The translations under genes and the position numbers were made by a program. A stretch of DNA of 48,122 nucleotides, taken from contig NZ_FODZ01000007.1 of the NCBI RefSeq assembly GCF_900110505.1, positions 63,950-112,071 of the forward strand. Direction: 5' to 3'. The notes beneath the pieces are model-generated. The model had not been told where the DNA came from, did not search any database, and saw only the letters and a program-made list of their open reading frames with translations. Positions 33,353-40,504 of the stretch are shown one piece after another. Within the stretch, counting starts at the first letter, position 1. Each line of letters starts with the position of its first letter. Source of the DNA: Luteibacter sp. UNC138MFCol5.1. GTDB taxonomy: Bacteria > Pseudomonadota > Gammaproteobacteria > Xanthomonadales > Rhodanobacteraceae.

Positions 33353-35149
33353 ATGATCGAACGCATCGGATTGCGCTGGCGACTCGTCGGCCTGCTGGCC
33401 GCCGTGCTCGTGATCGTGGCCCTGCCGTACATCGTCACCCGTTCGGCGGCCGAGGATGCCCTCGACTCGCGCGACTGGGTGACCCACACCTCCGAGGTGA
33501 AGGCGAGCGTGTATCGCGTGGCGGCCTCCCTCCGCAGCAGCGAAGCGGCGGTCTACGCGCGCATCGCCGGCGCGCCCGACGACCCCGATCTCGACCAGCG
33601 TGCACACGCGCCGCGACAGGTCGTTCCCGGGCTGGTGGCGTCGCTCCGCGAGATGACGCGCGACAACCCCGAGCAGATCGCGCGTATCGGTGCGCTCGAA
33701 TCCATCGCCAGCGGCCGCATGGCGCTGACCGACCAGGCGCTGCAGCGACTGAAGGCTGGTGACAAGAACGGCGCCTTCGCCTCCATGGAGGACGCGCGCC
33801 AGCTGTTCCCGGTGCGCGAGCAGATCAAGGAGATCGTGGACGAGGAGACCGGGCTGCTCGAGGCCCGCCGCGCCAGGGCGTCGAGCCTCGCCACCAACAA
33901 CCGCCTGGTGCTGCTGGTGTCGGCGCTCGCGCAGATCGCGCTGCTCGGCATCGTGGTGGTGGTCTCCGAACGACAGATCGCGATCCGCCTGCGGGCCGAA
34001 TCGCGCGTGGCCGAAGCCGTGCAGCGATCCCAGCTGATCGTGCAGGCGGTGCGCGAGCCGATCGCGATGCTGGACAAGAACCTGCGCACGCTGCTCGCCA
34101 ATGCCGCGTTCGCGGAGCTCTACGGCTTCGACCAGGAGCGCGACCAGCGCGTGCCGCTCGACCAGATCGGCGACGGCGCGTGGAAGGATTCGGCGCTGCT
34201 CCAGCGACTGGTCGACGTGGTGGCGCGCGATCGCGAGCTATGGGACTACGAGCTCACGCAGCGCACCATGGACGGCGTGGACCGCTTCGTGGTCATCAAC
34301 GCCCGGCGCATCGAGCAGCCGGACAGCGACGATCCGGCGTTGCTGCTCACGGTGAGCGACATCACCGCGCGCGCGCTCGTCGAGCAGAAGGTCAACGAGC
34401 TCAACCGCCAGCTCGAAGGCAAGGTCGAGCAGATTTCCGACGTGAACCGCGAGCTGGAGGCCTTCAGCTACTCCGTATCGCACGATCTTCGCGCCCCGCT
34501 GCGTCACATCTCCGGTTTCGCCGGCAAGCTGGAGTCGCAGCTCGGCGACAAGGCCGACGACCGCGTGCGCCACTACATCGACGTGATCAGCAGCTCGTCG
34601 CGCCGCATGGCGCAGCTGATCGACGACCTCCTCGTGTTCTCGCGCCTCGGCCGCGGCGCGCTGCGCCTGCAGCCGGTCGACATGCAGTCGCTGGTGGAGG
34701 AGGCCCGGGCCCTGGTTGAGTCCGACACCGGTGGCCGCCATATCGAGTGGAAGGTCTCGCCGCTGCCCATCGTGATCGGCGACGAGAACATGCTTCGCAC
34801 CGTGTGGCAGAACCTGCTCGGCAACGCGGTGAAGTACACCTCCAGCCGCGATCGCGCGCTGATCGAGGTGGAGCTCGCGCGTACCCCGGCGGGCGACTAC
34901 GAGTTCTCCGTCCGCGACAACGGCGCGGGCTTCGACATGCAGTACGCGGGCAAGCTGTTCGGTGTGTTCCAGCGGCTGCACCGTGCCTCCGAGTTCCCCG
35001 GCAACGGCATCGGCCTTGCCAACGTAAGACGTATCATCGCTCGCCATGGAGGGCGTACCTGGGCCGAAGGCGAAACCGGCGTCGGCGCCACCTTCCACTT
35101 TTCATTACCGGCCTCGGACGTTCCGGGCGCCAGATTGGGTGATTCATGA
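33353..35149 (+). CDS. Membrane sensor histidine kinase, CHASE3-like plus PAS, phytochrome-type kinase core
   Basis: About 598 residues. Two membrane helices (about 8-27 and 180-203) enclose a helical periplasmic domain of roughly 150 residues, as in CHASE3/4HB sensors. A PAS domain follows (about 230-345), then a HisKA domain with phospho-acceptor H377 in SVSHDLRAPLRHISGF, and an HATPase_c domain (NLLGNAVKYT, DNGAGFD, GNGIGLANV). SHDLRAPLR is typical of the bacteriophytochrome-like kinase subgroup, although no chromophore domain is present. Its stop overlaps the ATG of the next gene (35146-35149), so it likely phosphorylates the Rcp1-like receiver. An earlier ATG at 33311 would add 14 residues of non-membrane sequence. 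Confidence 0.9.
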   Translation: MIERIGLRWRLVGLLAAVLVIVALPYIVTRSAAEDALDSRDWVTHTSEVKASVYRVAASLRSSEAAVYARIAGAPDDPDLDQRAHAPRQVVPGLVASLREMTRDNPEQIARIGALESIASGRMALTDQALQRLKAGDKNGAFASMEDARQLFPVREQIKEIVDEETGLLEARRARASSLATNNRLVLLVSALAQIALLGIVVVVSERQIAIRLRAESRVAEAVQRSQLIVQAVREPIAMLDKNLRTLLANAAFAELYGFDQERDQRVPLDQIGDGAWKDSALLQRLVDVVARDRELWDYELTQRTMDGVDRFVVINARRIEQPDSDDPALLLTVSDITARALVEQKVNELNRQLEGKVEQISDVNRELEAFSYSVSHDLRAPLRHISGFAGKLESQLGDKADDRVRHYIDVISSSSRRMAQLIDDLLVFSRLGRGALRLQPVDMQSLVEEARALVESDTGGRHIEWKVSPLPIVIGDENMLRTVWQNLLGNAVKYTSSRDRALIEVELARTPAGDYEFSVRDNGAGFDMQYAGKLFGVFQRLHRASEFPGNGIGLANVRRIIARHGGRTWAEGETGVGATFHFSLPASDVPGARLGDS

Positions 35150-35592
35150 ACCAGCGCGACCTGCGCACGATCCTCCTCGTCGAAGACTCGATGGCCGACG
35201 CCGAAATGGCCATCGACGCGCTGCGCGAGGCCAACCTGGCCAACCCGGTGGTACACGTCGAAGACGGTGTCGACTGCCTCGACTGGCTGCACCGCCGCGG
35301 TGCCTACGCGGACCGCACCGAGGGCGACCCGGCCGTGATCCTGCTCGACATCAAGATGCCGCGCATGGACGGCCTCGAGGTGCTCAAGCAACTGCGCTCC
35401 GAGGACAAGTGGAAGCGTCTTCCGGTGGTCATCCTGTCGTCCTCGCGCGAGGAGAGCGACCTGGCACGCAGCTGGGACCTCGGCGTCAACGCCTATGTGC
35501 TGAAGCCCGTCGACGTGCAGCAGTTCTTCACCGCGGTGCAGACCCTCGGTCATTTCTGGGCGGTGCTCAACCAGCGCCCGGACGGCGAATAA
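35146..35592 (+). CDS. Single-domain response regulator, Rcp1-like
   Basis: A 148-residue stand-alone receiver: ILLVEDSMADAE near residue 10, phospho-acceptor D68 in LLDIKMPRMDGLE, VILSSSREESD (about 105-115) and K120 in VLKPVD. Length and the extended alpha4/alpha5 region match Rcp1-type partners of phytochrome-like kinases. It has no DNA-binding output. It is translationally coupled to the upstream kinase through ATGA and followed 19 bases later by a hybrid kinase that could be its target. Confidence 0.92.
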   Translation: MNQRDLRTILLVEDSMADAEMAIDALREANLANPVVHVEDGVDCLDWLHRRGAYADRTEGDPAVILLDIKMPRMDGLEVLKQLRSEDKWKRLPVVILSSSREESDLARSWDLGVNAYVLKPVDVQQFFTAVQTLGHFWAVLNQRPDGE

Positions 35593-35611
35593 CCCGGAGC
35601 GACGTCGGAAC

Positions 35612-37177
35612 ATGGCTGGGATGGGCGGGCAAGGCCAGAAAGTCAGGATCCTCCAGGTCGAGGACAATCCGCTCGACGCCGAGCTCGTGCTCGGCGAGCT
35701 GGAAGACGACGGCATCGACTTCGAAGTGAGGCTCGTGGAAGACGAGGCGGCCTACGCCGCCGCGCTCGACGAGTTCGAACCCGACATCGTGCTGTCCGAC
35801 CTCAGCCTGCCGGCCTTCAGCGGCGAGCGTGCGCTGCAGGTACTGCGCGAGCGCCGGTCCGATATCCCGTTCATCTTCATCTCGGCCACGCTGGGCGAAG
35901 AGGCCGCGATCGAAGCGCTGCGCAACGGCGCCACCGATTACATCCTCAAGCAGAACACCGCCCGCCTCGCGAGCGCGGTGCGCCGCGCGCTCCGCGAAGC
36001 CGACGAGCAACGTGCCCGCCAGCGCGCCGAGCAGGAACTCATCCGTGCCCAGCGTTTCGAGAGCCTCGCGTTGCTTGCCGGTGGACTCAGCCACGACCTG
36101 CGCAACCTGCTGCAACCGCTGTTGCTCGCGGGCGACACGCTCGAAGACTACGCGGACGATCCGCGCCTCTCGCGCCTGGGCGCGCTCGTGCGCGACTGCG
36201 GCCGCCGCGGCCTGGAAATGGTCTCGTCGATGCTCTCGTTCGCGCGTGGCGCCCGCCGCGCGGAGCAGGTGAAGCTCGGCGCGCTGCTCGAGGCGCTCAA
36301 CCTGCTCCTGCAAGGCAGCGTTCCGCGCACGGTGCGCATGGAAGTCGACGTCATCGATCCCGACGTGGCGTTCGAAGGCAACCACACCGAGCTGCAGCAG
36401 TGCCTGCTGAACCTCAGCCTCAATGCCATGCAGGCGATGCCGGACGGCGGCGTGCTGCGCATCGAGACGGATGTCGTCACGCTCGCCGACGATTTCTTCG
36501 CCGACGGCGAGGCCTCGGCGGCTGGCCGCTACATTCGCCTGTCGGTCATCGACACGGGGCAGGGCATGCCGCCGGACGTGCTGCAGCGCCTCTTCGAACC
36601 GTTCTTCACCACGAAGGAAGCCGGCACCGGCCTCGGCCTGCTCTCGTGCAAGCGCATCGTCGCCAGCCATGACGGACTCATGCGTGTGCGCAGCGCGGTG
36701 GGCGAGGGCACGGCATTCCACCTCTACCTGCCGTTGAAAGCGGAGGAGGGCGAGCACCTCGACCCGCAGGTGATGGATGCGAGCCTGCAGGGCGAAGCCG
36801 AGCGCGTGCTCGTCGTCGTCGAGGAGGCGGTGCAACTGTCGCTGCTGGTCGACACGCTCGATGCGTACGGCTATCAGGCCGGCGCGAGCCAGAGCGGCAC
36901 GGCAGCGCTGCAATGGATCGAAGCGCACGGCGTACCCGACCTCGTCGTCATGGACGCCGACATGAATCTGTTCACCGGCGTGCGCACGCTGGCCGCGCTG
37001 CTCGAGCATGGTTACAGCCGCGCGGTGCTGCTGCTGGCGCGCCCCGACGCGCCGCCGAACTTCGACGAACTGCCGCAGCTGGATCACCTCTACGTGATCG
37101 ACAAGCCGGTGCAGTCGCGCGTGCTGCTGCGCAAAGTGCGCGAGGCCCTGGAAGCGAGCGACGTTCCGAAAGCCTGA
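35612..37177 (+). CDS. Hybrid kinase with N-terminal receiver, kinase core and degenerate C-terminal receiver
   Basis: A 521-residue soluble protein without membrane segments. The N-terminal receiver (about 10-125) has ILQVEDNPLDAE and phospho-acceptor D63 in LSDLSLPAFSG. A coiled linker rich in Arg/Gln/Glu (about 130-150) leads to a kinase core with H161 in GLSHDLRNLLQPLL and an HATPase_c domain (NLSLNAMQAM, DTGQGMP, GTGLGLL). The C-terminal receiver (about 400-515) keeps D448 in VMDADMN and a Lys in IDKPV, but its metal-binding acidic pair reads VVEEA. Its input is thus another kinase's receiver partner, not a ligand domain. It probably receives phosphate from, or competes for, the upstream kinase. 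AlgB/NtrB-like GG-H-DLRN features place it near the proteins that regulate sigma-54 or PAS networks, but its target is unknown. Confidence 0.87.
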   Translation: MAGMGGQGQKVRILQVEDNPLDAELVLGELEDDGIDFEVRLVEDEAAYAAALDEFEPDIVLSDLSLPAFSGERALQVLRERRSDIPFIFISATLGEEAAIEALRNGATDYILKQNTARLASAVRRALREADEQRARQRAEQELIRAQRFESLALLAGGLSHDLRNLLQPLLLAGDTLEDYADDPRLSRLGALVRDCGRRGLEMVSSMLSFARGARRAEQVKLGALLEALNLLLQGSVPRTVRMEVDVIDPDVAFEGNHTELQQCLLNLSLNAMQAMPDGGVLRIETDVVTLADDFFADGEASAAGRYIRLSVIDTGQGMPPDVLQRLFEPFFTTKEAGTGLGLLSCKRIVASHDGLMRVRSAVGEGTAFHLYLPLKAEEGEHLDPQVMDASLQGEAERVLVVVEEAVQLSLLVDTLDAYGYQAGASQSGTAALQWIEAHGVPDLVVMDADMNLFTGVRTLAALLEHGYSRAVLLLARPDAPPNFDELPQLDHLYVIDKPVQSRVLLRKVREALEASDVPKA

Positions 37178-37188
37178 GGCGTCCCAGG

Positions 37189-37208
37189 GGCCGTGCCCTC
37201 GCACGGCC
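37189..37208 (+). terminator. Short GC hairpin after the phosphorelay operon
   Basis: Perfect 8-base arms GGCCGTGC (37189-37196) and GCACGGCC (37201-37208) with a 4-base loop, 12 bases after the hybrid kinase stop. It lacks a T tract, so termination is uncertain. Confidence 0.45.
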
Positions 37209-37249
37209 ACAGAAAGTCGCGATTTTCCGATTTCTTCCATAGCCCGTTC

Positions 37250-37293
37250 GACGATGCCCATTTAGCGTTGCGTTTTCGCAACGGAGCATCGTC
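37250..37293 (+). promoter_or_regulatory. Nested stem-loop enclosing a ribosome-binding site
   Basis: Outer arms GACGATGC (37250-37257) and GCATCGTC (37286-37293) end exactly at the ATG at 37294. The inner hairpin GTTGCG-TTTT-CGCAAC is at 37267-37282. The GGAG ribosome-binding site (37283-37286) lies between the inner and outer 3' arms. Folding would block initiation, so this could be a translational switch or thermometer. This is inference from base pairing only. Confidence 0.45.
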
Positions 37294-37665
37294 ATGGATC
37301 TCGACATCACCGAGCGCTGGCATCGTCGCCTCGTCTTCGCCTGCCTGTTCGTGCTCGCCACGCTCATGCATCTCCTCGTCGCACTGCTCACGCTCGGCGC
37401 ACGCACATCGTGCGCGTGGCCGCCGTGTCACGACTCATGGATGTTCCGCGCGTGGTCGTGGTTGTGGAGCGCGCCGATCTTCGTCACACCGTGGGCACGC
37501 CTGCCGATCGAGGAGATCGAGTTCGCATGGACGCCGGGGCTGGTGGCTCTGATGGTTCTCAATTCGGTAACGGCAGTCGCGCTGTTGCTCGCGAGTGCGT
37601 GCCTGGCCCGGCGTGCCGTTACGACCGTCAGGCGTCGACGCCTCGCAAAGCTCCATGCGGCGTAG
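37294..37665 (+). CDS. Small inner-membrane protein, hypothetical
   Basis: A 123-residue protein with two clear hydrophobic helices, about 14-34 (LVFACLFVLATLMHLLVALL) and 80-103 (LVALMVLNSVTAVALLLASA), plus an amphipathic Trp-rich middle (MFRAWSWLWSAPIFVTPW) that may be a third. Two Cys (about 40-45) flank the loop after helix 1. It ends in a basic tail (RRAVTTVRRRRLAK), giving a cytoplasmic C-terminus by the positive-inside rule. No family is recognised. GGAG lies eight bases before the ATG within a stem-loop that could control translation. It faces the minus-strand gene at 37675. Confidence 0.65.
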   Translation: MDLDITERWHRRLVFACLFVLATLMHLLVALLTLGARTSCAWPPCHDSWMFRAWSWLWSAPIFVTPWARLPIEEIEFAWTPGLVALMVLNSVTAVALLLASACLARRAVTTVRRRRLAKLHAA

Positions 37666-37674
37666 CGTTGAATG

Positions 37675-38121
37675 TCAGATGCGAGGCGAATGGCCGAAAT
37701 ACATCCAGCCTTCGAACGTGAGGCTGGCGCACCAGGTGGCATGGGGGTAGGGAAATACGTAGCTGTGCTGCGGGAAGTCCACGATGTGCGGCATGTGAGG
37801 CATGACATCGCGAAGCGTTCCGGTGACGGCGAACGCGATCGGGCCATCGCCTACGACGGCCACAACTTCGTCCATGTCCGAAGCCGACACCGAGCTGCCG
37901 ATGAACTTCGTGAACACGTTCGCCGCGTCTGGTAGGCCTAATTCGCCACCCTCGATCGCATCCCGGACCCGTCTCCAGTCGAGACGATTCGAAGCAAACG
38001 GGAATGCGGCCTCGAGGGCGAGAAGATAGGGGCTGGCATCGTCGACGATGCGAAGGGCCTCGGTGTTGATCGCCGCGTCGAGGCTAACGATGAGCTCTTT
38101 TTCAAGCGCGTTATACGACAT
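37675..38121 (-). CDS. Hypothetical protein, possible immunity protein
   Basis: A 148-residue soluble acidic protein with an alpha-helical first half (LEKELIVSLDAAINTEAL; DDASPYLLALEAAFPF) and a second half that looks like an alpha/beta sandwich with FTKFIGSSVSASDMDEVVAV. It ends in the aromatic run TFEGWMYFGHSPRI. I recognise no family. Two things suggest an immunity-type gene. Its ATG (38119-38121) shares one base with the stop of a truncated reading frame on the same strand (TGATG), and it sits in a patch of toxin remnants. Immunity proteins are typically small, acidic, and follow the toxin end this closely. No clear ribosome-binding site is seen. Confidence 0.6.
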   Translation of the reverse strand: MSYNALEKELIVSLDAAINTEALRIVDDASPYLLALEAAFPFASNRLDWRRVRDAIEGGELGLPDAANVFTKFIGSSVSASDMDEVVAVVGDGPIAFAVTGTLRDVMPHMPHIVDFPQHSYVFPYPHATWCASLTFEGWMYFGHSPRI

Positions 38122-38276
38122 CAGCGATTCAAACCATCGGTCAGCGATTCCACAGAGCCTGCGTTTCCTTCAAAGAGAAAGTGTTCCTTCTCCTTGCCAG
38201 CAAAGGTATTGATATGGGCGACGCTTCGACCATCGTACTCGATGTGGCCACTTAGTGCGCACTTCGGAGGGTAGAG
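38121..38276 (-). pseudogene. Truncated gene tail on the minus strand (3' remnant, about 51 codons)
   Basis: An open minus-strand frame without a start codon reads ...GHIEYDGRSVAHINTFAG.. KEKEHFLFEGNAGSVESLT.. and stops at 38121-38123. The composition (mixed charged, aromatic and Gly residues) looks like real protein, unlike the Arg/Ala-rich shadows elsewhere. A stop just upstream (before 38276) and the join to plus-strand toxin sequence near 38250 indicate that the 5' part was lost. The stop overlaps the ATG of the 37675-38121 gene, as in a toxin-immunity or immunity-immunity pair. Family unknown. Confidence 0.5.
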
Positions 38277-38446
38277 TTATTGCAGTAGAGGCGAAGGCCG
38301 GAAATGCAACTCGGTCAGCTCTTCAGTGTTTGAAGGACTCGCGCCTGGCATCTGAAGGAGGGCGAATCGTTGGCGAAAATGCTCCTGTTGACCTGCGTGG
38401 CCAGCTCGTCAGAATTGAGGAAATTGAAAGGAAATACCCATTGTGA
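38213..38446 (+). pseudogene. Truncated C-terminal toxin domain, restriction-endonuclease-like
   Basis: About 77 codons, open from a stop at 38210-38212 to a TGA at 38444-38446. The readable part is RVIAVEAKAGNATRSALQ, CLKDSRLASEGGRIVGENAP and VDLRGQLVRIEEIERKY. The order D..(VEAK)..RS..Q..KD..GG.IVG.NAP..L.GQ matches by eye the PD-(D/E)xK nuclease toxins at the C-termini of Rhs, CDI and related polymorphic toxins (VEAK is the ExK signature). The delivery part and the start of the domain are missing, so it should be inactive. GTG at 38255 could begin a 63-residue fragment. The stop overlaps the next gene's start (TGATG), the usual toxin-immunity arrangement. Confidence 0.6.
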
Positions 38447-38946
38447 TGACAAATCGCGCCGTACAACGCACCCTGTTGCAGCTGGTGGCTGAAGGTCTGC
38501 GGCCCTTCGGCTTCAAGCCGGTGCTCTCGCAGCAAGTCTTCCGGCGGAAAACAGCTCGCGGATGGATTGGCCTGCACTTGGCGTTTATCAATCACGACTC
38601 GGATTTCGATGTCACGCTCGATGCGGGCGTGAGATTCGACGCCGTGCAGGATGCCCTGCTCGGAATCGATCGCGAGAGCAAGCAGTCGGCGACGGTAGGT
38701 TGTGAGTATGGTCGGCTTACGGGGCAAGGGCAGTTTCGCTGGTCGGTAAGGCAGGTCGGTGATCTCGATGGCGTCGTCGAAGGCCTTCGCGTCGCCAGCG
38801 CAACGACGATGATCCCGTTTCTCGAGCGGTATTCCGACATGCCTCGCACGTTGGAAGCGCTGGCGCGGGATGACGAAACGAGTCATTTGCTCTCGCCGAT
38901 CGATGAGCACCGAAAGCGCATCATTGAGTTCATGCGAACTTGTTGA
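38446..38946 (+). CDS. Probable immunity protein of the truncated toxin (DUF4304-like)
   Basis: A 166-residue soluble protein. The pattern LRPFGFKPVLSQQVFRRKTA then RGWIGLHLAFINHDSDFDVT (about 18-60) resembles the DUF4304-type fold: a helix ending in G-F, then an R-R/W strand pair and a meander of beta-strands. The C-terminal part is helical (TTMIPFLERYSDMPRTLEAL). It starts at ATG 38446, which overlaps the toxin stop (TGATG); a GTG at 38443 is an alternative. AAGGAAA lies about 11 bases upstream. Codon use is AT-richer than the core genes. With the toxin broken, it may be kept as an orphan immunity gene against toxin from sister strains. This role is inferred. Confidence 0.65.
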   Translation: MTNRAVQRTLLQLVAEGLRPFGFKPVLSQQVFRRKTARGWIGLHLAFINHDSDFDVTLDAGVRFDAVQDALLGIDRESKQSATVGCEYGRLTGQGQFRWSVRQVGDLDGVVEGLRVASATTMIPFLERYSDMPRTLEALARDDETSHLLSPIDEHRKRIIEFMRTC

Positions 38947-39124
38947 CGGAACTCTGAAGTGGCATGTCCGTGGTGGCTGTAGGGCTTCGCCGGGGGACTT
39001 TGGCACTCTCAAGGGTTGACGTAGTCAGCTGGGTTCGAGCGGCGGGTTACATGGATGAGCGAGTGCGTACGCCCTGGCGAACTATGAGCGTATTCAAGGA
39101 TGCCTCGAAGAAGGATATTGAGAA
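38947..39124 (+). other. Short decayed segment between two orphan genes
   Basis: A 178-base gap. Two short plus-strand frames end just before the next gene: one reads ..TPWRTMSVFKDASKKDIEK and stops at 39126-39128, overlapping the GTG at 39125; the other reads YALANYERIQGCLEEGY and stops at 39119-39121. Either could be the last codons of a lost toxin gene. Nothing longer is supportable. Confidence 0.35.
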
Positions 39125-39757
39125 GTGACATCGACGTACGTACCCCGGAGTGACCTCGAGGCTAGTTTGCTGCGTGGAGACGGCGAGCCCTTGGTCGAAA
39201 AGCTCGAACAACTTGTTTCTTGCGGAAAAGCCAGTCTGAACGAGCAACTCTTGCTCGGAATACTTTTGCTTTTCCCGCCGTACGTCGATCCCGAAGGGGC
39301 TGTGTCGGTTCTTCGCAATCTGCTTGACGGAGAGCGGGGCTTTGACGCGGCTATCTGGATCGCTTTGACCTGGAAGAGCCAGATGCCGGTGGGCGACAGA
39401 GCGTTCGTTGGAATACTGGAAGCCCATGAACGATCACCGGTTGCTCACCACCTGCTTAGTGCGGTCGCATGGTCCGACGGCAATACTGAGTTGGCGCTGC
39501 ACCATAATCGTATCTCGCGAAAGATCGAACTCTTTCCTTTCAATATCATGCGAGCTCTCAAAATCGACTCCTCGATCAATGCCGAGGAGCAGGCGTATCT
39601 GCACAAGGTATTCAAGGATCTGGTGGTGACCCGACATGCGGAACTCGACGAGCCAGTCTGCACGGTCGAGGGTATGATCTCCCGGTACAAGGACAACCAG
39701 ATCTTCGGATATCGCCTGACATCCATGTTCTGGGAATATGCATTTCCAGATTCCTGA
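39125..39757 (+). CDS. Orphan immunity-like protein, hypothetical
   Basis: A 210-residue soluble protein starting at GTG with AAGGAT about nine bases upstream. It is mostly helical: SDLEASLLRGDGEPLVEKLE, LNEQLLLGILLLFPPYVDPE, then repeated helix pairs, ending FGYRLTSMFWEYAFP. The layout recalls HEAT/TPR-like or immunity-protein helical folds but no family is assigned. The base composition is lower in GC than the flanking operons, and stop-codon overlap with a short upstream frame (GTGA at 39125-39128) repeats the toxin-immunity spacing seen at 38446. I infer an orphan immunity gene; other roles are possible. Confidence 0.6.
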   Translation: MTSTYVPRSDLEASLLRGDGEPLVEKLEQLVSCGKASLNEQLLLGILLLFPPYVDPEGAVSVLRNLLDGERGFDAAIWIALTWKSQMPVGDRAFVGILEAHERSPVAHHLLSAVAWSDGNTELALHHNRISRKIELFPFNIMRALKIDSSINAEEQAYLHKVFKDLVVTRHAELDEPVCTVEGMISRYKDNQIFGYRLTSMFWEYAFPDS

Positions 39758-39846
39758 AAGGTCGCGCTGGCCGTTGACGCTATATGGCAAGTTCCGGCCT
39801 GAAGCATGCGACTCACGAACGATGGATCCGCGGAAGGAAAACGGAG

Positions 39847-40182
39847 ATGAGTAGCGACCTCGGGACCCTGGGCGAACTGCGCAAGGCGCTACAGGCGATT
39901 TGCGGTTCGGATATGCCGTCGCTGGCCGATGTTCGTCGAATCGTCAATCTTCGACATCGGTCTGCCCGCCCGGACGATCCGGCGTTCTTTGCGTTCCGGG
40001 CGGCCGCGTCGGAGCTGGATACCGTTCCGGAGAACGCAGTTCGGCACCGCTTCCATGAAGCGATGCTGGCGCGGGAAGATCGTAAGTGCGAGACGTATAT
40101 GCGTGCTGCGTCCGACGAGTTGAGGCGCAGTGCAGCGACGTTGCTTTCGTGCGACTGGCTCGGTAGCTCACCGGGGCGTTGA
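39847..40182 (+). CDS. Small hypothetical protein in the orphan-immunity patch
   Basis: A 111-residue, helical, highly charged protein: GTLGELRKALQAICGSDMPS, LADVRRIVNLRHRSARP, then ENAVRHRFHEAMLARED and ETYMRAASDELRRSAATLL. No family is recognised and no membrane segment or signal peptide is present. AAGGAAA at 39834-39840 supports the ATG at 39847; an in-frame ATG at 39784 would add 21 residues of weaker coding character. It follows the orphan gene at 39125 by about 90 bases and may belong to the same acquired segment. A REP copy follows it. Confidence 0.5.
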   Translation: MSSDLGTLGELRKALQAICGSDMPSLADVRRIVNLRHRSARPDDPAFFAFRAAASELDTVPENAVRHRFHEAMLAREDRKCETYMRAASDELRRSAATLLSCDWLGSSPGR

Positions 40183-40220
40183 GCCGCCAGGCTGCCGCCC
40201 GGTTCCATTGCGACGCTTCG

Positions 40221-40335
40221 CGAGTACCCTTCGCGCGCCAGTGCGCTTCCCACACCGCATTGCTCAGATGATTGCCGCGGAGACGTGGGCGCTTACGCGG
40301 ATCGCCGATGCGATCGGCTCCCACCCTTCGGTGGG
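40221..40335. repeat. Two REP copies upstream of the delta-60 gene
   Basis: Copy one (40221-40254) reads CGAGTACCCTTCGCGCGCCA then GTGCGCTTCCCACA and differs at three of 34 positions from 41904-41937. Copy two (40297-40335) is the GATCGCCGATGCGATCGGCT family of the 4263-4560 array. They occupy much of the 322-base gap at 40183-40504; the rest holds no gene and presumably the promoter of the next one. Confidence 0.75.
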
Positions 40336-40504
40336 GAGTCGTCGACGGGCGAACCTCGCACCGGTCAGCAGCGATCGTTATGCGCTTCCATTCGCTTGTG
40401 GCGTATCCGGTTGAACGGTCGGCCGAATCGCTGCGGCGCACGCTCGACCATGGCGCCCGATCCGGCGCTACCATCGGTGCATCGTCGGTCGCAAGGAAGC
40501 GAAC

